From NCBI GenBank assembly GCA_964023275.1, contig OZ029917.1, forward strand, positions 26,726,505 to 26,790,504: a DNA stretch of 64,000 nt, read 5' to 3'. The first letter of the stretch is position 1. Each line of letters opens with the position of its first letter. Position numbers and translations under genes: made by a program. Shown one piece after another: positions 49,253-63,679 of the stretch. The notes under the pieces are model-generated. The model searched no databases. It was not told where the DNA came from and was given only the letters and a program-made list of their open reading frames with translations. Source of the stretch: Norana najaformis. Its lineage: Eukaryota > Annelida > Clitellata > Crassiclitellata > Hormogastridae.

Positions 49253-51639
49253 AAATCGTATGTTACATATACATATTTCACATAATGGATGTCTATTTCA
49301 TGACACGCCTAAAACAACCAATCACGACAGACCTAAACAACTATAAACCACGCCTTTATTGAGCGAGGGAACGGTCCGTCATGCCGGTCCCCGACACTTA
49401 AGTTTGTCGTGGTATTGGTGAGTTCGTACGATGAGTTAGATAATTCCATACAAATACCCAACAAATCATTTGTAGAGAGCAACTTACATAGATCGCATCT
49501 GTAACATAAACAATATGGTAAAAATCCACCTGGCGTTCATATAAATCATTAATAAATTTAAATTCTAAGATTTGGTTTTTCGGGTACCGCCACCTTTCAA
49601 ACGAATGTCACGTGATACTGTTTCTAATTTTAGCCAAGTATGCGTTTTTATCATAGACATTATGGATTTTATGGAGAAAATGAACGAAGTAATAGCAAAG
49701 ATCTTAGGTAATAGCTCTAAATACCATGAGCACATCTAGTCCCAATTAAGTCTGGTAAATTACACTATGTATAAACTCTTCAGAAGCACGGTCGTAATTG
49801 TAAACTCTCAATTTTTACGGCGCTATCTAAATGTTAAGCCAAGAGCATCGGCTTACTTATGAATACTGCATCAAGTAAGATAGATTGTCCAGCGATATAG
49901 GAAGTTTAAAAAATTAGAATCGTAATCGTAGACTCAAAATTTCTAAAACGCTACATAAAGGCTAAGCGCAGGGCAACAACTTATTCACGAGCGCTTCGCC
50001 AAGTCAGTGGAATTGTCCAAAAATGCCATGTCAAGAATCAAGTCAGGTTTCCAGAAGACCAGAGAGATAAGGGGGGAAAGGAGACAAACTGGGAGATTGC
50101 AGCGCTTAGGAAATGGATCCGAGAGAGTGATTCTTATGATGGATTGTAATAATTAGATTTTAAAGAGGGAAGGCGGTAGATTGAATGAATCATGGTAACA
50201 TTTCTTGAAAAGAGAGACTTCAGTTGTGAATGGAAGGTGCAAGATTTACTGACTACGCGGTCTGGTGAGCGCGAGGTCCCGGCGAAGCCTCTGCTGCCAA
50301 CACAAAGCGTATATTTATTAATATATTATTATTAATTAATGGCTTCTAACGCGCCGGTGTTTGATGTACAAGGCGTTGGCCGATGGCACACCGCCAAGCC
50401 ACAATCTGGTCAATATCCAGAAGATCAGCCCACAAGACGGAGGAGCAGCCTATGGTGGATAAATATTTTGAAAGGGGTAAGTTTTAAGTTGAGAACGAAA
50501 TGATACGAGTGATTGTGCAGAACAGACAGCGGGAGGGGTTCCAACATTTATTATTTATTATTATTATATATGGCTAATCTACGGTTAAAAAGTTGACGAG
50601 AGCAAGACAACCACATTCCTTGGACCACAGCGGACCCAAAATCTGCCTGCCAGTGGTTTCAGCAGGTAGTCAGTTATGGGCTTAATAGGGAGAAACAGAG
50701 CAGTCCGGGTTGTAGTTGTTGAAAAGTGCTGCTATCATTTTTGAGTGAAAAACGTGATCACGTATGTTACTCGAAACTCGACGAGGGGGAAATGCTAGAT
50801 GATCAACTTTAGCTGTGGAGTCCCACACAGATAAAGAACAACGATTCAGTCGGAGTATTTCATTGAAATGGATGAATTTATACTTACTTACTTACACTTT
50901 TATACTGAAGATCCTTGGAGGCTGACTGTGGTTGAGCGATAAAGGTATGAATTACCCATACGGTGATTAGGGGACGGGATAAATTGATCGTATTCGTATA
51001 GTTTTTAATTAAGTTTACGACGTTTATTTGTCACTGGCAGGTTAATACAATGTATGTTGTGTTTCTGGTTGTTCTGTTTTCCGTATCTATTCTCAGTCTG
51101 TCCATGTGCACTTTTGGATAATGCAAAATTGGTGAAAATGGAGCGGCGATTTTAAGCTTGCAACGTGAAAAGCGTACCGCAAATCTCCATGACCGGAGAA
51201 ATTCGTAATTCTGCAGGCTTCTTAATTCAGTCTTTTCGACAGCGATATGAGCGAACACACATTTAAATGGGCAGGAAAATACATGGAATAGATCGGGCCA
51301 GAGAACACTGGAGAGTGCGATTTTTACGGACAGTTTGTAAAAATGACGGAAAATCGATTATTTTTACCCGCCTATTCGTATATGAAATGAAGATAGTAAA
51401 AGGGTAACCGATTGCTTTGAAATGCTTTATAGGGTGTGTTACAGACTGTGAGACTGAATAATGGTTCTTGTCATAATCTTCGTTCATTACTGAACTGTCC
51501 GTATAATGTAAGGTTACAATTGACTCGTGGAGTCATAGTGTTTGAATCCAAGTAAAATCGCGTTAAAAACATCTGGACAGACTTTAAAAAATTGTGAAGT
51601 TAACGAAAATCGGAAAACTTACGATCATTGTGTGAACGA
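49253..51639. other. Repeat-rich intergenic region
   Basis: No gene is recognised. Two diverged copies of the repeat core 'aatttctaaaacgctacata'/'aagctaag' lie near 49790-49880 and 49915-50110, and a LINE tail lies at 50325-50395. From 50500 to 51640 I see only short ORFs without domains. Confidence 0.45.
50325..50395 (-). mobile_element. L2-like LINE tail
   Basis: Read on the reverse strand it resembles the tail at 29997-30065: 'ggtgtgccatcggccaacgc', then the 'caccggcgcgttagaagcc' equivalent and a TTAATTAATAATAA end. It is a tail-only insertion. Confidence 0.6.
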
Positions 51640-52545
51640 TAGTACAGTGCGATAGATCAGCAAAATGGCAACACCGGGAACGGCACGGAGTCTACGAAAA
51701 TCCAGAGAGAAAACTGGAGGGGAAGAGTTAGATGACAAAGCGAAGTGCGGAAGATGCAGTAAAGAAGCTACAAAGGAGAGTATTGAGTGTGAGATTTGCG
51801 AACGTTGTTTCCACTTCAAGTATGAAGAAATGCCTTTGTCAGCGCACAAAGTACTAATGCAAGGGATGGAATGGATGTTGTGAACCTAGAAGAGATTGAA
51901 ATGGAGAAAGACCTGGGAGTATGGATCGGTAAAGATCTGAAGTGGAGCCAGCAATGTAGAAAAGCAGCAAGTAAAGCAATGTCAGTTCTTGGTATGATAA
52001 AAAGAAGTTTCAAGCACACAGATATTGATAGTTTCAAGATACTGTACAACACATATTCGACCACATCTAGAATATTGCATCCAGGTTTGGAGTCCCCATT
52101 ACCAAAAAGATATCGAATGCCTGGAAAAAGTACAAAAAGAGCTGCTAAACTTGTCAGAAATCTAGCTAAGATGCCATATGAACAAAGGCTTCAAAAGCTG
52201 GGTTTATTTTTCGTAGAAAGAAGAAGATTGAGAGGTGACCTTATTGAAACCTATAAAATTTGACATGGACTCGAGAATATAGACGAGCAAACCTTCTTCC
52301 AGAGAGCAGCAATGGGACATTTAAGAGGACACAGTCTGAAACTTTATCACAAGAGGGTGTGATTGGACACTAGAAAATTTTTCTACAGCCAGAGGATTGT
52401 AGAGCACTGGAACGGGCTACCAGAAGAAGTAATATCTGCACCAAGCTTGAACAGTTTCAAAAAAGAGCTTGACATTTGGATGGATAGATATAGGCACTAA
52501 AAGCCAATATAGCTTACTTAGCCTATTAACTGTAACTGTAACTGC
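51640..52545 (+). mobile_element. Internally deleted CR1-type LINE: PHD-finger ORF1 start joined to RT end
   Basis: An ATG at 51665 opens a 72-residue frame with a PHD-type Cys pattern (CGRCSKEATKESIECEICER then CFHF), as found at the start of ORF1 in some CR1-like LINEs. At about 51855 the sequence jumps into the last part of a reverse transcriptase in another frame: EKDLGVWIGKDLKWSQQCRK, AASKAMSVLGMIKRSF, LYNTYSTTSRILHPGLESPL, then RRRLRGDLIETYKI. Two in-frame stops interrupt the remainder, which ends HWNGLPEEVISAPSLNSFKK...WMDRYRH at 52500. A short (ACTGTA)n-like end follows. Endonuclease and most of the RT are missing, so it could only have moved in trans. Confidence 0.8.
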
Positions 52546-53441
52546 TTGGAATATGGTTTTGGTTTGACTTGGAGAATGGTTCATGTCGACATGAAATGAG
52601 AATGGGCAGAGTAATCAAAGTAAAGTAATCGACCACACAGGGTTTGTGAAAAAATGGCAGATTGAAGTAGTTCAGTTTAATGGGAGCTATGATTTTAGAT
52701 GAAAGCTCATGACATACAGTTTGACCACGATGCCGTGAAAGTAATTAAGGTTGAAAAACCAGAAATACTATAGAGCAAAGAAGAACCAGTGAACCCCAAG
52801 AATAAGTGCAAAAAGATAGATGACTAGGTGAAAAGTCATCAGAAATTTTGGGACTTCAAAACTCCGATTCAAAGACATGATTACTTGAAAACAGTGTTCA
52901 TACAATATTGCAAGACTTAAAAGTAGTCTTGGATTCTCGGGTCACAATGCCTAAAAAAAGTCCTGATAATTTGTCACTTTCAATACCTTAAGCTTCGCTT
53001 GTCAACTTCTGGATCTGCTTGTGAAAAATATTAAAATATGAAGGAATTTCATGAAAGAAGGGTCTGTGCTCAATGATCATGCAGAGCAGTGACTGTTTTT
53101 TCATATTTGTGATATATGTGCTTAATAGTTTAATGTAGCATTTCATAGTTGTACATTACGGGTGTAAAGTGAATATGTTGCTTAGTTGCAACAGTGTCAG
53201 TTTTTCTGTTCATTGTTTCTGTGATTCTGTTCATTGTTTTGTTCATTGTTTCTGTGATTTTAGTCTTAGAACCTCCTGTGATCAAGCCAAGTACATAAAA
53301 CCTTCTGAGAGTGGCATATTTTGTTAATTTGTTAATATTGTAATAGGGACCTGTGAGTGCTCTTTAGAATGCAGTGCTTAATTTTCTTTGTGGATTTTTG
53401 TGTTTCAGAATAGCATTTTAAGGTCTGCTTTTGCTATCAGG
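52546..53441. other. Region upstream of PUS7
   Basis: No coding sequence is seen. An acceptor-like 'tgtttcag' at 53401-53408 precedes the PUS7 start, so a non-coding first exon probably lies further upstream. Short repeats of 'ttctgttcattgtttctgtg' occur at 53206-53262. Confidence 0.45.
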
Positions 53442-54963
53442 ATGAGTGAAGATAGGGAGAATCAAAAGAAAAGGCTTTGCGTTGACAATGTGTCGGTGCA
53501 AGCAACAGACAGACAGACGGTTGAGCCCATGAAGAATATGCCTTTAAAAACCACTGCAACTAGCGGTCATTCTGCAGCTGCTATTTCTGATCAAAACATT
53601 TTAGATAGTATGACTGATGTTAAAGGCAGAGAAGAGGAAGCAGAGGATATGGATATTGCTGCTGAACCATTAAAAGAGGTTACAGACATACAGTTGAAGG
53701 AAGTCACAGAGGATAAGACTGCTGAAGTGTCGAAAGACCTTGCTGATTGTGCTTCCATGAAAGAAATGGAAGAATCAGAGCTAGCAAGAGGTCAGAAGAG
53801 AAAATTGGACAGTGATGCTGATTTAAATGAAGAAAGTGGAGAAGCTGATGTCAATGGAAAACTGGTGGAAAAGAGTTTACAATTGGAAGAAGAGATGAAA
53901 GTTATCACAGAAGAAGATGTTGGTATTACAGAGTTCATAAGCCAGCTTGCAGGGTTCAGTGGAACAATTAAACAGAGGTAGGTACTTAGTAATTTGAAAG
54001 CACTTTTGCTGCTGCTTGTTGAGACTGGTCTCACTTGACAGCATCTTTTAATTTTCAATCAAACAGGCTGCTCACGTATTTGATCTTTATATAGCTAGTA
54101 ACAGAGCAAGAAGTGCACATGATAAAGAGGTACAAGCATTAGCATTGTGTATCCTCAAAAGTGTAAGTTGTCACCAGCTTGGTATATATACACCAAATAA
54201 TGTAGCAATGTAAAGTCTCATTTGCACCAGATATAAACTAACTAGAAACCAGGCTGCCACCAAAGACTTGTGTAATCAAGCATACCTGAGACATGAGCTG
54301 CCGGGATGATGCTGTGGTGGTATAGGTGAGACTAGCATAATAACTTTTGTGATTGTGAGTGTCTGATGAGTTTCTCTTGAAGTGATGCTATAAAAATGTA
54401 CGATTACCATCATTACTGTCATAATTGGTGTACAGGATTGTCACTGGCTATCCAAGTGCCTGCTATGCATTGGCAGCATGGCATTTAGGTACCTTATTTT
54501 CATGCAGTTAACATGCACACTCGTATAACGCACTCATAGATATTAGCTAAACATGTAATAGTGTTTGGTATTGCTCACACATGTCTATACCCTGCAGGCC
54601 CACACAGACCACAAAATAGGTCCATCAACACTAGGCTGCAAGCACTAACCCACATCTAACCCGCATTATGCAGCCACACAACAAAAATTACAATCTTTAA
54701 TTTGGAAAATGTTAAAAATAATAAAGTCAGAACAAATTTAATCTTTAGTGGTCATTTCTGATCTTGCCACCTGTGATAAATTAGTTTATCGGTATTCCAC
54801 AAGTTATGACACTGTTGTTATAGTATGGTCTGGAAAATAATAGCTCATGGTGACCATATGTATAAAATAAACTGGTATTACCTGCATACTTAGATAACTT
54901 GCAGAAGGTATGGGGTTTGTAAAATCTGATGTAACCCACTGAATATTATATATATAAGTGTGT

Positions 54964-55011
<48 letters not shown>

Positions 55012-58000
55012 ATATGGTAGTTAATATGCCTACAGGGACCCAATCACAGTGACATAATTGAACTACCAGATATATAGACCTGTTATGCCTTGCATTTAAT
55101 TTATTTGAGTGGAAGCTTGATCCTACTTATAAATATTTGTGCCATTGTCTGATCAATACTGCATAATAATGACAAATTTCTGCAGTCTGTTTCAATGCAC
55201 TGTCATCTATTATCATATGTAAAGCGGTGGAAGGGAAGGTGTCATGGTTAAAGGGATCGATGACACTCTTTAAGGGAAGCTTTATGAAGGGTACAAAGGG
55301 CAAACCTGCAGATGACAGAGTTGCCTTCATACCACTGTAGGTGCAAACGAGAAATGAGTGGTGTGTGTGTGTGGCCCATGAGTCCAGAGACCACATTTTC
55401 ATGCAATGCTCAGATTTACACCACAGTTTTATGTTTGCACATTACTGTTTGTATTGACTGTTGGGCACATGGGTGCTCATTCAGAAAGAAGTCAGGTACC
55501 CAGCGGGCAGGATTTAGTTAGTTTTGACATGCCTAATTTGTTTTATTTTGTACTTCTTATTCCACTGTTCTAATATAGTTGTTCTTTGTCATTGAACTGT
55601 TACTATTTGGTCTTTCCAGGTACTCTGACTTCATTGTGAATGAAATCAACAATGAGGGTGAAGTTGTTCATTTAACCGACCTCTCTTGGACAAACACAGC
55701 AGCTGAATCAGATGTAGCTACAGTACGTGTTCTCCTCCTTAAACCAGTCTTGTGTACTTATTTTGTCACGTCTTTTATTGCTCGTTTGTTTTACTTACTC
55801 TTTTTGTCACTTCTTTTACCAGTCTTCAGCCATTCTTTTGTACTTATTTTGTCACATCTTTCATTACTTTTTTGTTCAGCTCTGATGTTCTCCAGGTTCT
55901 GAACTATGTTCTTCTGGCTTGGAATATGATCTGCATGAGAAGAGCAAGAAAGGTGATTAGCTCTGAGAAGGATTAATAGAAATTTGTTATTTTATCATAA
56001 CTGATTGGGTAATAGTCTATTTTCTCAATTTCATTTCATTTGTCAACAGTTACATTACTTTCTTGTGGTCAAGACTGAAACAAGAATAGGAAAAAAAGAA
56101 AGAACTTGGCTGCTATTTTGGTTGCAACGTTTTCGTATTAACTTTTTTCTTCTGTTTCCAGGGCTACAATCTAAAGGAATTACTGTCTGAAGAAAACATT
56201 TCACAGTTGGAACATCTTTTGGAAACAAAAAGCTTAACAGATGAAGTTCTTATTCCTGTAAGTGATGGGCTTAAATGTTGGTGGCAAAGAATTTTAGCCA
56301 GCCCAGTAAACACTTCAGCATACGTGTTCTGATTGCGTCACTGTAACTGATTTGAAGGTGTCAACTTATATGAACAAGTATAAAAAGACAGTAATAAACA
56401 AATATCAACAAATGCTATATTGTCCAGGCTTTGCATAAAATAGCAGTTTTGTGTGCTCATATTTGTTCTGTTTAATGGGGTTAGAAATTTTATTTTGTTG
56501 ATAATCTCAAGTTCACTGATCTAAGATGTCTTACTGATATGCTATGGAAGTAGACTATTTGCGTCTTTTTTCGTCTGAAGTAGACAAATTGATTATTATT
56601 ACAGACTTGACCATCAAGTCTTGGTGTCATGTAGTTGTAGAGGATGTTATTTGTACAATACACTAAATTGCTGATTTCTGCAATGCCCATAATGTGAACA
56701 AATAAGAAACAGTTGTATGGAGTATCTTATTAAATACACCAAATATTCTTCAATGCTGTTTTGCTAAAAGTATGTCTAGTGCCCATTCTTTTCCTCTTTG
56801 GTCTTGTATCCATAGAAGCTCTTGTGGATCAGTACAGTTGGCTTTGTACTGTTCTCATCGATATGTATTTTATGATCAGTTATATAAGTTGCAAAGGTTC
56901 AGGTACAGCATTGGGTTCAACTGGGCTTGGCTACAGATGATGTGTAGAATGCATGGGCGCTGGTACTGGATGGACCCATGGATTATCATGGTTGTTGCCA
57001 GCCGTCAACAGTGGTGCTATTAGATGTCAGAACGTTTTTGGAAAACTGCTCATAATCCATGGAAAATTGAAGTGCTGGCTCTGCAAGTGCTGACTTGGAG
57101 AAAGAGGTACCCAGCTCATGAGGAAATTCGAGCAAATGCTACAAAGAACGACTGAACAATTGAGAAAATAGTAGAAAATTCATCAGCCACTACATAGTGA
57201 GTATATGCCGGTACACTCATTCCACAATGTTGGAGTGCATGAAGAATGTCATAATGTATGCATATATAATGCAGAAATTTTAGGAGGCATTTAGTAGGTG
57301 CTGCTTGAATTTATAGTTATGTTAAATGACTAATTTAAAATAGTGAGCAATGTTGGTATGCTGTTGACCTCAGGCTGGCAGTGATAAGGAGTTACGAGGT
57401 CGTCTTCACGGGGCCATTAAAGCCAATTTTCCTGACCTTGACAGCAACACTATCGATCGAAATGGAGAGAAATTCATACAGATTAGATACCGCACTCGGA
57501 AAGGTATGTCATTGGTCTTCTAACTTGATAGAATATTCAGTTTAATTTGTGTTTAATACTTTCATCACATCAGCCAATCTTGCATCATCTCTGCTGTTGC
57601 CGCCTATGTGACTCTTAATTGAGATGATGTATGCTTATGCTGATATAAGATATTGGATTCCCCGCTCATTGACTTCAAGAAGCCATCCAAACTGGTTCTC
57701 TGCAGACAGCCCTGAATGTTTTGACACGTGTAATCAGTGCTTTTGTAGGCACTTATACAGACAACAATAAATTTAGACAGATATTTGGTAGTCTTGTTAA
57801 CTTTGGAATGCACCTGATGTGTCCGTACATTCCAACATTCATATAACACCTTTTAAGAGCCCCTCAGAAGCTCAGACTTATATTTTATATTTATATTATG
57901 TATTATGATAATACTTACATGTAATAATTTTTAAGTTTTGCCTGTTTTATTTATTTCACAGTGGAAAGCTTATTTTAGATGCAACTTAGTTATCAAATAT

Positions 58001-61000
58001 GTTACAATCATTAAAGTTATCTGTTCCACTTTTTTCAAAGAAGATTAAAATTTGTGGCTTTGGAGCCATCTGACATAGTGACTGACCTCTAGAATTGTAT
58101 GCTATTTTCTCTTTTGTTGTATTTAAAAAGTAATCACATTTTGTCAGATATCTTCACTTCTGACTTAAGTTCAATAACTGGCATAATATAAACTTAGTAC
58201 TAACAGAAACCAAATGTTGCAGACCAACGGAAGCAGACCATCTGGAAGAAGAATACAGGAGACTACTGCAAGTTTGTTCTGTATAAAGAGAATAAAGATA
58301 CATTAGAAGCTATCAACATCATGTCTAAGTTTCTTAGGTTGGTTATAAATATACTGGGATCTGCCAATTGCGGCATATCATCTCATACAAGATAGTAAGT
58401 AAACTGCAGCCAAAAGCAGATATTTAGAGATACATTCAGAGTCTTTAAATTGTTGTTAAAAGATAAAAGAAGTTTGTTACCTCTTTGCAACTATGTAAAC
58501 TTTCCCTCCTTCACTTTAGTTGACAGTTTTGTTGCATCGGATAATCCTGTTGTGTGCTTGGTTACCTCTTTTGCTGTTCATTTTGAATATAACAGTCCTA
58601 TTGGACCAGTGCCAAACAAATCACATAGTCCCTGCCCAATTCAATCAGTCGTAAATCCATAATTCTCTCAGTCTTAAAGAACAAGTGATTTTATCCAACC
58701 TTATGCATTGCAAAATTTTAATATCTTTCCTTTATTATTCATCTTTTCAGGAGATTACATAGTCAAATTTTTTTGTAATGCATATACGAGACACTTCTTT
58801 GCTTATGTTGCACCTGTCAATTTTCATGTAAAATGCTGTAAATGTAGTCCAATATGTTGTCCTAAAGTAGAAATTTAATTGAATAGGAAATTTGTAGCTT
58901 CATATTATGCAAGTTATTGAGAAGAAACTAATCAGATATTAATATCATAAATAATTTAACTATTTCATAATAAAATAAATAATGCCAATTTTTATTTTTA
59001 AGTTGCAATTACAAATTTCTAAGATTTTCTCAGAGTTCAAAGTCTTATTTGGCATTCAACCATATGACTGGAAACACAACAGTCATTAGCATTTCTACTG
59101 TTGGAATTGACCTGCATTTGATTAACATGTAGCTGGCCACAGAAGACAAACCATAACTTCATTCTTGAGTTAAAAATTTAAAAAATATAATCAAGTTAAT
59201 TGTGCAGTAAACGTCCACCTGTACTATCTTTTTTCTAGGGTTTCACCTCAATGCTTTTCGTATGCTGGCACCAAAGACCGAAGAGCAAAAACATCACAGG
59301 ATGTAACTGCTTATAGGTGTGTTTCAGTTAAGTTCATTTGATGTTCAACCAGTTGTGCAGACAGAATAGTTCATTGGCATTTTCCGACGTAGGAATCGCT
59401 CTGTGTTTATGTGCCATGGAAATCAAACACTTGCACGGCACTGTTGTATCAGGTGTTCCAAACTACTTTCTGGCCAAGATGTTATAGAAATGATACACCC
59501 AAGTATGGCACTTCCATTAGCCCAAAATGTTAGTTTCATTGTACAAGACAGGCGCCGGTTTGTGCTATTATATTTCAGAAGTGACACCGTCTTTGCATGG
59601 TGTATCTTCATAATCCGGGCTTGTTTGTAGGTTAAGCCGGCGCATTCTCTTCTGTGGTGGCTCACTTGGTGACATTTCGGATTTAAGGATAGAGTAAATG
59701 GGTGCAAATTTTGAGTTACTGTAAAATGGTTAGCCCTTGGTGATACTTAAATTCTTTCCTGAAAAAAATTACTCTTGCTGTAGATTTGTTTTTTGAAGAA
59801 ACTCCATCTAGCAAATACTTTTCCTTTGTGAGATAATTTTAAAATTTATTTTAATGATAAAACCCAGCACTTTAAACAGTTTGAGTCATGTGAATACAAC
59901 TAATCATTGACTGTCGGATCAAGGCAAAAAGAAACTTCTATGGGATGAAGGCATAGATGATTCCTTTAGCACATTTCATACTGTTCTTTTAGCACAAGGT
60001 TTAATTATTGCATTAAAATTTTAATGAATTAATCGCTTTAATAATGCTTTAAATGCTCTGCCCTACTGATAATATTAACATTTGATTTGATCGGGGAGCC
60101 ATCGGGATTTTTGAAAACTAATGATATGGAATTTGGCCAGCCTAATCAGGAACCTAGTTGTTACTGTGGTTTTGTTTCTTAAGTGAATGAAACATTCCTA
60201 TGCATGTATTTTGTGTTCTGCTGCAGGATAGAACCCTCTCGTTTGCTTCACCTCAACAATTGCCTACGTAACATTGCACTTGGCAACTTCAGGTGAGCCT
60301 TTCACTATCACCCTTGACAACCTTTCTGTTTGGCACATGATGTTTTTATCTGTTTTTTTCAGACTGTAAACAACACAGAGAGAACCACATACACAAACAG
60401 TCACTAATACACCAATTTATTGACACATAATCAATATGTATGCGTTTTTTAAACTCACGCAAAGCACTGGCATTGAATCAGTTTCCGTTTGAAAAGTCTA
60501 CGTTTTAACTATGGCAAAGTCAACCTGTGCACTGAATTAGATAAGTTTAGCAATGTATAATCAAAAATGATACAGATATCTGACTCGGGCCTAATGCATC
60601 AGACAGTCTGTGCAAAAGAGAAATGGCAGTAGTGGACTAATAAAACTAGTTGTTATTGATACTCACCTTAGCTATATATCATAGATCTCTGCATGTAGGA
60701 TGAACAAATTTTGGACAGTTTTGAAAGTTCGAATTTGGGGGTTGCCTTATAGAAGGTTCAGGATGTCCTCTATGTTACAGGGAGTTTATGCTGATTTTAA
60801 AAATTTCTCTGCTTAAATTTTGCATGTGTTTATGTGTGCATTTTATTTTTTATCTAAGTTTATTCTAGTTTGTGTTTGTGAAGTGATGTTTTTGTTGATT
60901 TTATTTTCAGACTCTGTAAGCAGCCGTTGAAATTGGGAGACCTGTTAGGAAATCATTTCACTATTTTGCTTCGGTAAGTCTTCCAAATTGTCAAATAGGA

Positions 61001-63679
61001 CAAATAAGTTACGGTAATTAAAAGTCTTACCTATCAAAGTAAAATTAATTTATAAAAATATCCTGTGTCTTCTCAGTTTATTTTGATTGAAAGCCCTGAC
61101 CACATTGATGAAAATTTGTGACTGGGCCTGAGAGACCTTCCCAAAGTCAGAAAAATTCAAAATTGGATTTGATAGTGCACTGGATTGTACTGGAATTGAT
61201 ACTTAAATTTATCTGCTGTAAATAAAATAGCTTTTACATACAAAATTAGTTATGTAGCTTGAAGTTTAACATGATACCTCTTGATTGTTATAGTGTGCAT
61301 CTTTGTGAAATTTGTGCACAGAAATATTCTGAACTTATTTTTCATACCTAATCGCCTTCTGAGTGTGTTTCTCGCTTATTGATTTTTGCAGTTATGGTGA
61401 GGTTTTGTCAGAGATGCTTACATTTCTGTAAATGCTTTGATTGTAGGAATGTTTTGGGTTTAGATGAGGAGGTTAAGGAGGGGCTTGCAGCTCTCAGAGA
61501 CCATGGATTCATCAATTACTATGGAATGCAGAGATTTGGTACAACAAGAATTCCAACCCACCATGTTGGAAGGTAATAGCACAGCGGCTTAAATGAACAA
61601 GACTGTATACTTTTGCATTCAATTAAAGTTTCTCACTGTATTTGTATTCCTTCATCGGGTATTCATACCAGCATTACAATACAGAATGGGGTCTTCCATT
61701 AACAGCTGCATGGGTTAAAAGATTGCCACCATTTTGATGCTTGTTCTGGTGGTTAATTGCTGGGCTTCAAAATCTCAGCTAGGCCAGACAGATATTTCAA
61801 GATTTCTATTGCACTGATGTTTTAGCACACTTGGCAGTAACAGAACATGGACTGTTCAGACACACAAGGATCAGATTGAAAAAAGAGAACTGGGTAGAGA
61901 CCCTCATTTCCCAAAGCAAAGGAAATCGTTCAGAGCTTCATACTTGTGGCTGCCACATAGAATTAACTAACCTTTATTCACAGGGCTAAGTTTCAGTTCT
62001 TGGGATTCAAGGAGAATTTGAGAAGTTTTGCAGAGTCAGATTGTTGTGTAGGATGTCTGTGCTTAAGTGAAAAAACTGTTAATAACAAAACCCTTTAGAA
62101 AGCAGTAGGTAATTAAAATTTACAAAAATGATCACTTCCTAGCCATTGCATATCATGTTTATTCTGTGATTTCTATCCCATGTGCTTTCTGCATTGTTTC
62201 TATGTATGTATCAAAACTTTGTTAACTTAAGTGCCTCTGAAAAGTTGTGTTGCACAGTATGGTCATTGTATTCAGCGAGAGCATCCTATTCTTTCCCAAT
62301 TGAGTGATGCTGCGGAAAGAGCATGAAATGGCCAAGCCACAAACACATGCATACACGTGACAACCTGCAACCTGAAATCCTGTCAGCTTCTCATAGATGA
62401 AGCCTCATTTTGGAGACCCTGGTGTATCTTTCTACACTGGGGAGTTGATGGCAGGTGCGACATATGAGAAAGTAGAATTTGCATTTCTCTGTTCATGTTT
62501 TAAGGATTTGGAGTGTTGCTGGTCCACAAGAAGACATAAGAGCTTTCGTGCACTTGGGAAAAGTTTTGCTGCTGACCAAATGCTTAAGAATCGACACTTT
62601 AAATAGGTCTTATCTACGATAGTCATACTGCGCCAATTCAATAATGGTTTCAGTCTGCAAGTGTGAAGTTGACCAGTTCTAGTGGTGTATGAATGTGAGC
62701 CTAAGGCATTTTTGTTACATGGTCTATTCAGAGCTTTGCTGTGTGGCAAGTGGTCTGATGCGGTTGAACTGATCCTGAAACCAAGAGAAGGAGGTAAGAG
62801 ATGCTCGTAACAGGCCATGCATTAACATCTTTGTTGTATGAGTTTCAGAAAATGTGTTTATATATCTGAATATTTATATAGCCCCTGTTCAGAACCTCTT
62901 AAGAGACTCTACATGGCTGTGTGAAAGACCTGTGTGAGTGTTAAATACTAAATTTTTTCCAAGTTTTGTAAATTTGTCAATTTGTGTTCCATGTTATATT
63001 GTTTGTATGCATTTGGGTTTGTTTTTGCAGAATGTTTCTGTTTGCATTTAACAAAGGGCTTTATAAGGTTTTGATATAAATGTTTTTCAACTACTGACTG
63101 TTGTCATATTTAGGCTTCAGTTTGAACCGTGCTTTCGAGAACTACTGCTGATAAAGTCATATATCTAAGTCTCATGTTGTACATTTTAATAACCCATCAG
63201 AGGTGAAGCATTGTTATAAATAACTTAAGGATTACTTGTATGTGTGTATAGTTATTTGAGTAGCCTTTTTTAAAGATCTTTTGAAAGTAATTCCATTTGT
63301 ATAGTGCTTTTGAGTGATACAAAGAATTACTGAATATTCTACTTTACTATTCAGGTTTAGTTTGACTAACACACTTGCTAGTCTTCTGTCATTCGATCCA
63401 TTGTAAACACCTCAATGTTATTAATTTCTGTTGTATTTTGTCGTTCTTCATGATGGTATTTGCTCCTGTTATTGTGTTATTTCTTGTTGATCACTTCTTT
63501 GCATGTGACATGGTTTATCAGATCGAGATGAAGTGTCGAGAGCTCGAGCCACATGGTGGTCTACCAGAGATGTGGAGAAGGCTCTGCAAGAACTGAAAGG
63601 CCACCAGTGTATGGAACGAAAGCTTCTGGAAGGACTAAAGAAGTATGCCAAGAATGACCTTGTTTCAGCCCTGTCATAC
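53442..63679 (+). CDS. PUS7: PUS7, TruD-family pseudouridine synthase (5' part; runs off the right edge)
   Basis: PUS7 converts uridine to pseudouridine in tRNA, mRNA and snRNA. Eleven coding exons join in phase: 53442-53977, 55620-55722, 56162-56257, 57374-57503, 58223-58337, 59239-59316, 60227-60292, 60911-60973, 61447-61572, 62732-62793, 63522-63679, giving 511 codons. The first 165 residues are acidic and low-complexity. [20 protein letters not shown] (about 155-175) then opens the conserved part, followed by YSDFIVNEI. The TruD catalytic motif is in [13 protein letters not shown], with the nucleophilic Asp at about 340. [12 protein letters not shown] (about 416-427) is the second family signature. 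Missing from the window is the last quarter, including the expected NNRxxYIHSYQSYVWN block. I chose the start at 53442 because the upstream in-frame Met at 53388 lies before a good acceptor. The final donor (GTGGGT at 63680) is the least certain. Confidence 0.94.
54958..55008. repeat. (GT)n microsatellite in PUS7 intron 1
   Basis: About 25 GT units with one interruption. Confidence 0.95.

Noticed and set aside
55903-55972. AG/GT-bounded open segment in PUS7 intron 2 ([19 protein letters not shown])
   Set aside because: Exons 2 and 3 already join in phase and match the family without it. The segment has no PUS7 similarity.
56772-57180. Possible gene or transposon fragment in PUS7 intron 3
   Set aside because: The frame has no recognisable domain, no second copy in the window and no terminal repeats.
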